DNA of 51,118 nt. Source: a virus. Numbering within the stretch: the first letter of the stretch is position 1; each line of letters begins with the position of its first letter. Location: positions 1-51,118 of IMG/VR virus record IMGVR_UViG_3300049491_001078, one strand, 5' to 3'. A model generated the notes under the pieces. The model did not search any database and was not told the DNA's origin. It worked only from the letters and a program-made list of their open reading frames with translations. The position numbers and the translations under genes were made by a program. Shown here one piece after another: positions 48,737-51,118 of the stretch.

Positions 48737-49144
48737 ATGAAAAAGATCTTTTGTCTTTTAATAATGTCGATGATTTTTGTCTGTGGTATAAAAGCACAGA
48801 CAAAAGCTTCACTGGTGACAACGACCACCTATGGGAATACCCTGGATACTGTTGTCAACACGGCCTCCAAGGTTACAACTCCTTTGATTATAGGAGCCTG
48901 GAAATTAGGAGTAACAGCCCAGGTAATTGTAACAAAGATTTCCGGAACGGTCGGTGGTTCAATTGGTTTGTATGGATCAATGGACGGAACCAATTTTAAT
49001 TTAATTGGCTCTGCCTCTACTCCTTCGGATGCCTCTGCGAACTACAGTTTTAATACCACTGCGGCGTGGAAGTATTACCAGGTGAAGTACACGGGAACCG
49101 GCACCATGTCAGCTTCCATGAAAACTTATATAATGCCCTATTAA
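48737..49144 (+). CDS. Secreted-type protein in the head module (possible decoration protein)
   Basis: A 135-residue protein with a signal peptide (MKKIFCLLIMSMIFVCGIKAQ). The mature part is beta-rich, resembling a small jelly-roll: GTVGGSIGLYGSMDGTNFNL and YYQVKYTGTGTMSASMKTYI. An export signal on a gene between capsid and connectors is unexpected. It could decorate the head if the signal is not used, or act on the cell surface. Confidence 0.55.
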   Translation: MKKIFCLLIMSMIFVCGIKAQTKASLVTTTTYGNTLDTVVNTASKVTTPLIIGAWKLGVTAQVIVTKISGTVGGSIGLYGSMDGTNFNLIGSASTPSDASANYSFNTTAAWKYYQVKYTGTGTMSASMKTYIMPY

Positions 49145-49145
49145 A

Positions 49146-50024
49146 ATGTCATTGATTAACAGCTTATATTTTATTGGCGAAAGGAATATTCCGAACAGTA
49201 CTTCTAACGATGTACTGAGCACATTGAATTACTTAATTGAAATTCATGAAAAGAAATATCGCCTGAAGTCTTTAGGGTATGAGCTGTTTAAAGCATTTAA
49301 TATTGGGCTGCTGGAAGCAACTGTTGATCAGCGTTACCTGGATATTTTGCTGGGCAAAGAATTCACTGGCAGGGATGGACAGTTAAAGAAATGGAACGGA
49401 TTAGTATCTGTAACAGAATCTACTCCTTCATTACAAGTTTCTTTGTCCTCGGCCAATGATATATTTTTTACAGTGGGTATTGGCCCTGGCAATCCTGTTG
49501 ATGGTGACATTACTTACGTGAACACAAGCCTGGCTAACAAAAATTACCGTGTTGTGCAGCGAATGTATGGTCCACTGGAAACGTTAAAGGATGACAATAG
49601 TAACAGCGACAGAGCAGACATTATCATTAATCCATCAGGAGGCTTTACCTGGCGCAATGCTAACAAGTTTGCGGGTAACGACAAATATGTGATTGAGATG
49701 GCCTCTGCAATACTGGATATTAGTTCGGTAGAAGTTGTTCCAGAACCAGATAGTCCGGCAGCTGACTATGTTTATTACTACTGGCTAAAAAATCAATCTA
49801 CACAAACAACCGGAATTGGAGAAGTAAAGCCAGTGGCACAAAATGCAGCAGCCGTAACAGCAATGGAAAAAATGTGTAGTACCTGGAATGCTATGGTGGA
49901 AAAAACAAAGTTGCTGACAGAATTTTTATCTGTTAACAGTACCGTGTATCCGGAGTTTCAAAAATATGCCTTGAGCCAGGAACTGGAAATATTACTTACC
50001 AGGTTAAATCCATTTTTTAATTGA
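49146..50024 (+). CDS. Head-tail connector / head closure protein
   Basis: A 292-residue protein located just after the head genes. It has an N-terminal helical region (LKSLGYELFKAFNIGLLE) and a C-terminal helix (KYALSQELEILLTRLNP). The gene order (capsid, connector, connector, tail tube) makes a head-completion role likely. No definite motif was seen. Starts two bases after the upstream stop. Confidence 0.6.
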   Translation: MSLINSLYFIGERNIPNSTSNDVLSTLNYLIEIHEKKYRLKSLGYELFKAFNIGLLEATVDQRYLDILLGKEFTGRDGQLKKWNGLVSVTESTPSLQVSLSSANDIFFTVGIGPGNPVDGDITYVNTSLANKNYRVVQRMYGPLETLKDDNSNSDRADIIINPSGGFTWRNANKFAGNDKYVIEMASAILDISSVEVVPEPDSPAADYVYYYWLKNQSTQTTGIGEVKPVAQNAAAVTAMEKMCSTWNAMVEKTKLLTEFLSVNSTVYPEFQKYALSQELEILLTRLNPFFN

Positions 50025-50578
50025 GCCAGAAGCCCTCCATATCAAAAGCCTTTGCAAAGATTGTTACTGATACAGAAACAGCAATCATAGCAGATACTAC
50101 GTTGAATTGGGGATCACTTCCAAAGAAGGTTCATTTTATGTCTGGCAATTTACTGGAGATATCAAACCGGTTAACGGAAATGACCAACAGCCCCAATCCA
50201 CTTATTAGTAATGGTAAGTACCCGTTAGTGGCGTTGTTCAAGGATATAACCGAGGATATTATCCAGGGCGATAAAGGATTGGAAAGTACGTTTGATGCAA
50301 AGCTTGGAATATTTACGCTATCCACCCAAACAGACAGGCATGATCAGCGGCGGGATAAAAACTTCATTCCTATACTAATTCCGATACTGGAAAAAATGAT
50401 TGACGTAATCAGTAGAAGTACTCAGTTCGGAATGCCAGATATTAAAAGTATGAGGTTAAAAGCAACCAACTGCTATTTCTATGGCAGCACACTAAATAAC
50501 AAAAATCAGTTCAATGATTTCGTTGATGCGATTGAAATTGAAAGGATCTCTTTAAACATAAAAAACATTATTTGTTAA
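50021..50578 (+). CDS. Head-tail connector / tail terminator candidate
   Basis: A 185-residue protein starting with TTG at 50021 overlapping the preceding stop (TTGA). The protein is alpha/beta (VHFMSGNLLEISNRLTEM, FKDITEDIIQGDKG). Being immediately upstream of the tail tube gene, it is a candidate for tail terminator or connector. Identification is positional. Confidence 0.5.
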   Translation: MSQKPSISKAFAKIVTDTETAIIADTTLNWGSLPKKVHFMSGNLLEISNRLTEMTNSPNPLISNGKYPLVALFKDITEDIIQGDKGLESTFDAKLGIFTLSTQTDRHDQRRDKNFIPILIPILEKMIDVISRSTQFGMPDIKSMRLKATNCYFYGSTLNNKNQFNDFVDAIEIERISLNIKNIIC

Positions 50579-50595
50579 CTTATTAATTTAATAAT

Positions 50596-51118
50596 ATGTC
50601 ACTCAATTCAGCATGCATTGCAGCCGGTTACAATGGAGGTACTATACCATGTGCCCCAACACCCGGCGTATTAAAATATCTTGCAAAATGGGAAGGTAAG
50701 CTAACGCTTGAAGAACTTCTTTTGGGAGATTTAAACTGTGAAGTCATTTTAGCCGGCCACAGTAAAAAAAGTAAATCAGATGGCAGTAAACTGGTATTGT
50801 TTCCGTTGGTTCATGAACCAACCAATAAGAAGGAAGCCAATACTGTAGTAACGCTGGCTGATGGTTTTACAGAAACCACCAGGGAAGGGTTACCGTCCTA
50901 TGATCTCAAGATCATCACTGACCTTTACCAGGTAACACAATTGCGTAAAGGAAACAACAGGCGTACCCGTTATGCATTCATCGATGATAAGCTGCAGTTT
51001 CTTGCAACTTTTAACAGCGATGGAGAAGTAGTAGGAAGGTCCGGTAAATTCTTTACTGATGGTATCGATGCCAAAGGCTATGATAAAGCAACCGGCGAAA
51101 CAATGATCGCCATACAGG
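50596..51118 (+). CDS. Probable major tail (tube) protein, N-terminal part
   Basis: Starts MSLNSACIAAGYNGG and runs off the window end after 174 codons. The reading frame joins the left-end frame at base 2 through the terminal repeat, giving the full tube gene. The first 67 codons (up to base 50796 in the right copy) are unique to this end. Confidence 0.7.
   Translation, partial: MSLNSACIAAGYNGGTIPCAPTPGVLKYLAKWEGKLTLEELLLGDLNCEVILAGHSKKSKSDGSKLVLFPLVHEPTNKKEANTVVTLADGFTETTREGLPSYDLKIITDLYQVTQLRKGNNRRTRYAFIDDKLQFLATFNSDGEVVGRSGKFFTDGIDAKGYDKATGETMIAIQ
50796..51118. repeat. Terminal direct repeat, right copy
   Basis: Matches bases 1-323 with four third-position transitions. The overlap shows that the sequence wraps around, giving a unit genome of about 50,795 bp. 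Confidence 0.95.

Overview
The window is essentially one complete genome of a tailed (siphovirus-like) phage of a Bacteroidota host. The last 323 bases repeat the first 323 in the same reading frame, so the map closes into a circle of about 50.8 kb, and one gene (probable tail tube) runs across the ends. Host evidence: Sec signal peptides of the ...SASAQ type, SprB-like repeats, TAnnTTTG promoter motifs, mostly no Shine-Dalgarno sequence, and a low-GC, tightly overlapping gene layout. All genes but one lie on the + strand.

Layout. 42.8-51.1 kb joined to 1-10.5 kb is the packaging and virion module: small and large terminase, portal, prohead protease, HK97-type capsid protein, head-tail connectors, tail tube, tape measure and baseplate proteins. 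10.5-19.0 kb is a run of fibre and beta-helix proteins, nearly all with an export signal; one has YadA-like repeats and one has SprB-like repeats. 19.0-21.3 kb is the lysis region: small membrane proteins, a holin candidate, a probable one-piece spanin and an L,D-peptidase-like lysin candidate. At 21.3-22.2 kb a lone minus-strand HTH protein faces a small rightward HTH gene across an operator-like region. 22.2-24.5 kb holds small early genes. 24.5-28.2 kb is the recombination set: SMC/SbcC-like ATPase, RecT annealing protein and metallo-beta-lactamase-fold nuclease. 28.1-42.7 kb is replication and DNA modification: SNF2-type helicase, DndC-like PAPS-reductase-family protein, Pol X-like nucleotidyltransferase, free-standing DnaA domain IV, DUF4373 initiator-like protein, DUF1064 nuclease-like protein, ASCH protein and ParB-like/methyltransferase fusion.

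The most interesting locus is at 29.0-30.4 kb: a diversity-generating retroelement (DGR) with two adjacent variable-protein genes, one template repeat, and only the first 49 codons of the reverse transcriptase. From the template to the two variable repeats, 29 of 30 substitutions fall on template adenines, which is the DGR signature. The targets are small proteins in the early/replication region, not tail fibres. The intact adenine-only pattern next to a broken reverse transcriptase suggests either recent loss of the enzyme or supply in trans. A second deletion-type scar, a chimera of two different DNA methyltransferases, lies 3 kb downstream.

Other notable points: a 19-bp AT-rich palindromic element is present six times at three intergenic sites (before the fibre operon, the ParB/methyltransferase gene and the portal gene). 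The two copies of the terminal repeat differ at four positions, all synonymous. The ParB/methyltransferase gene has no standard start codon where its homology begins. No integrase, tRNA or CRISPR array was seen.
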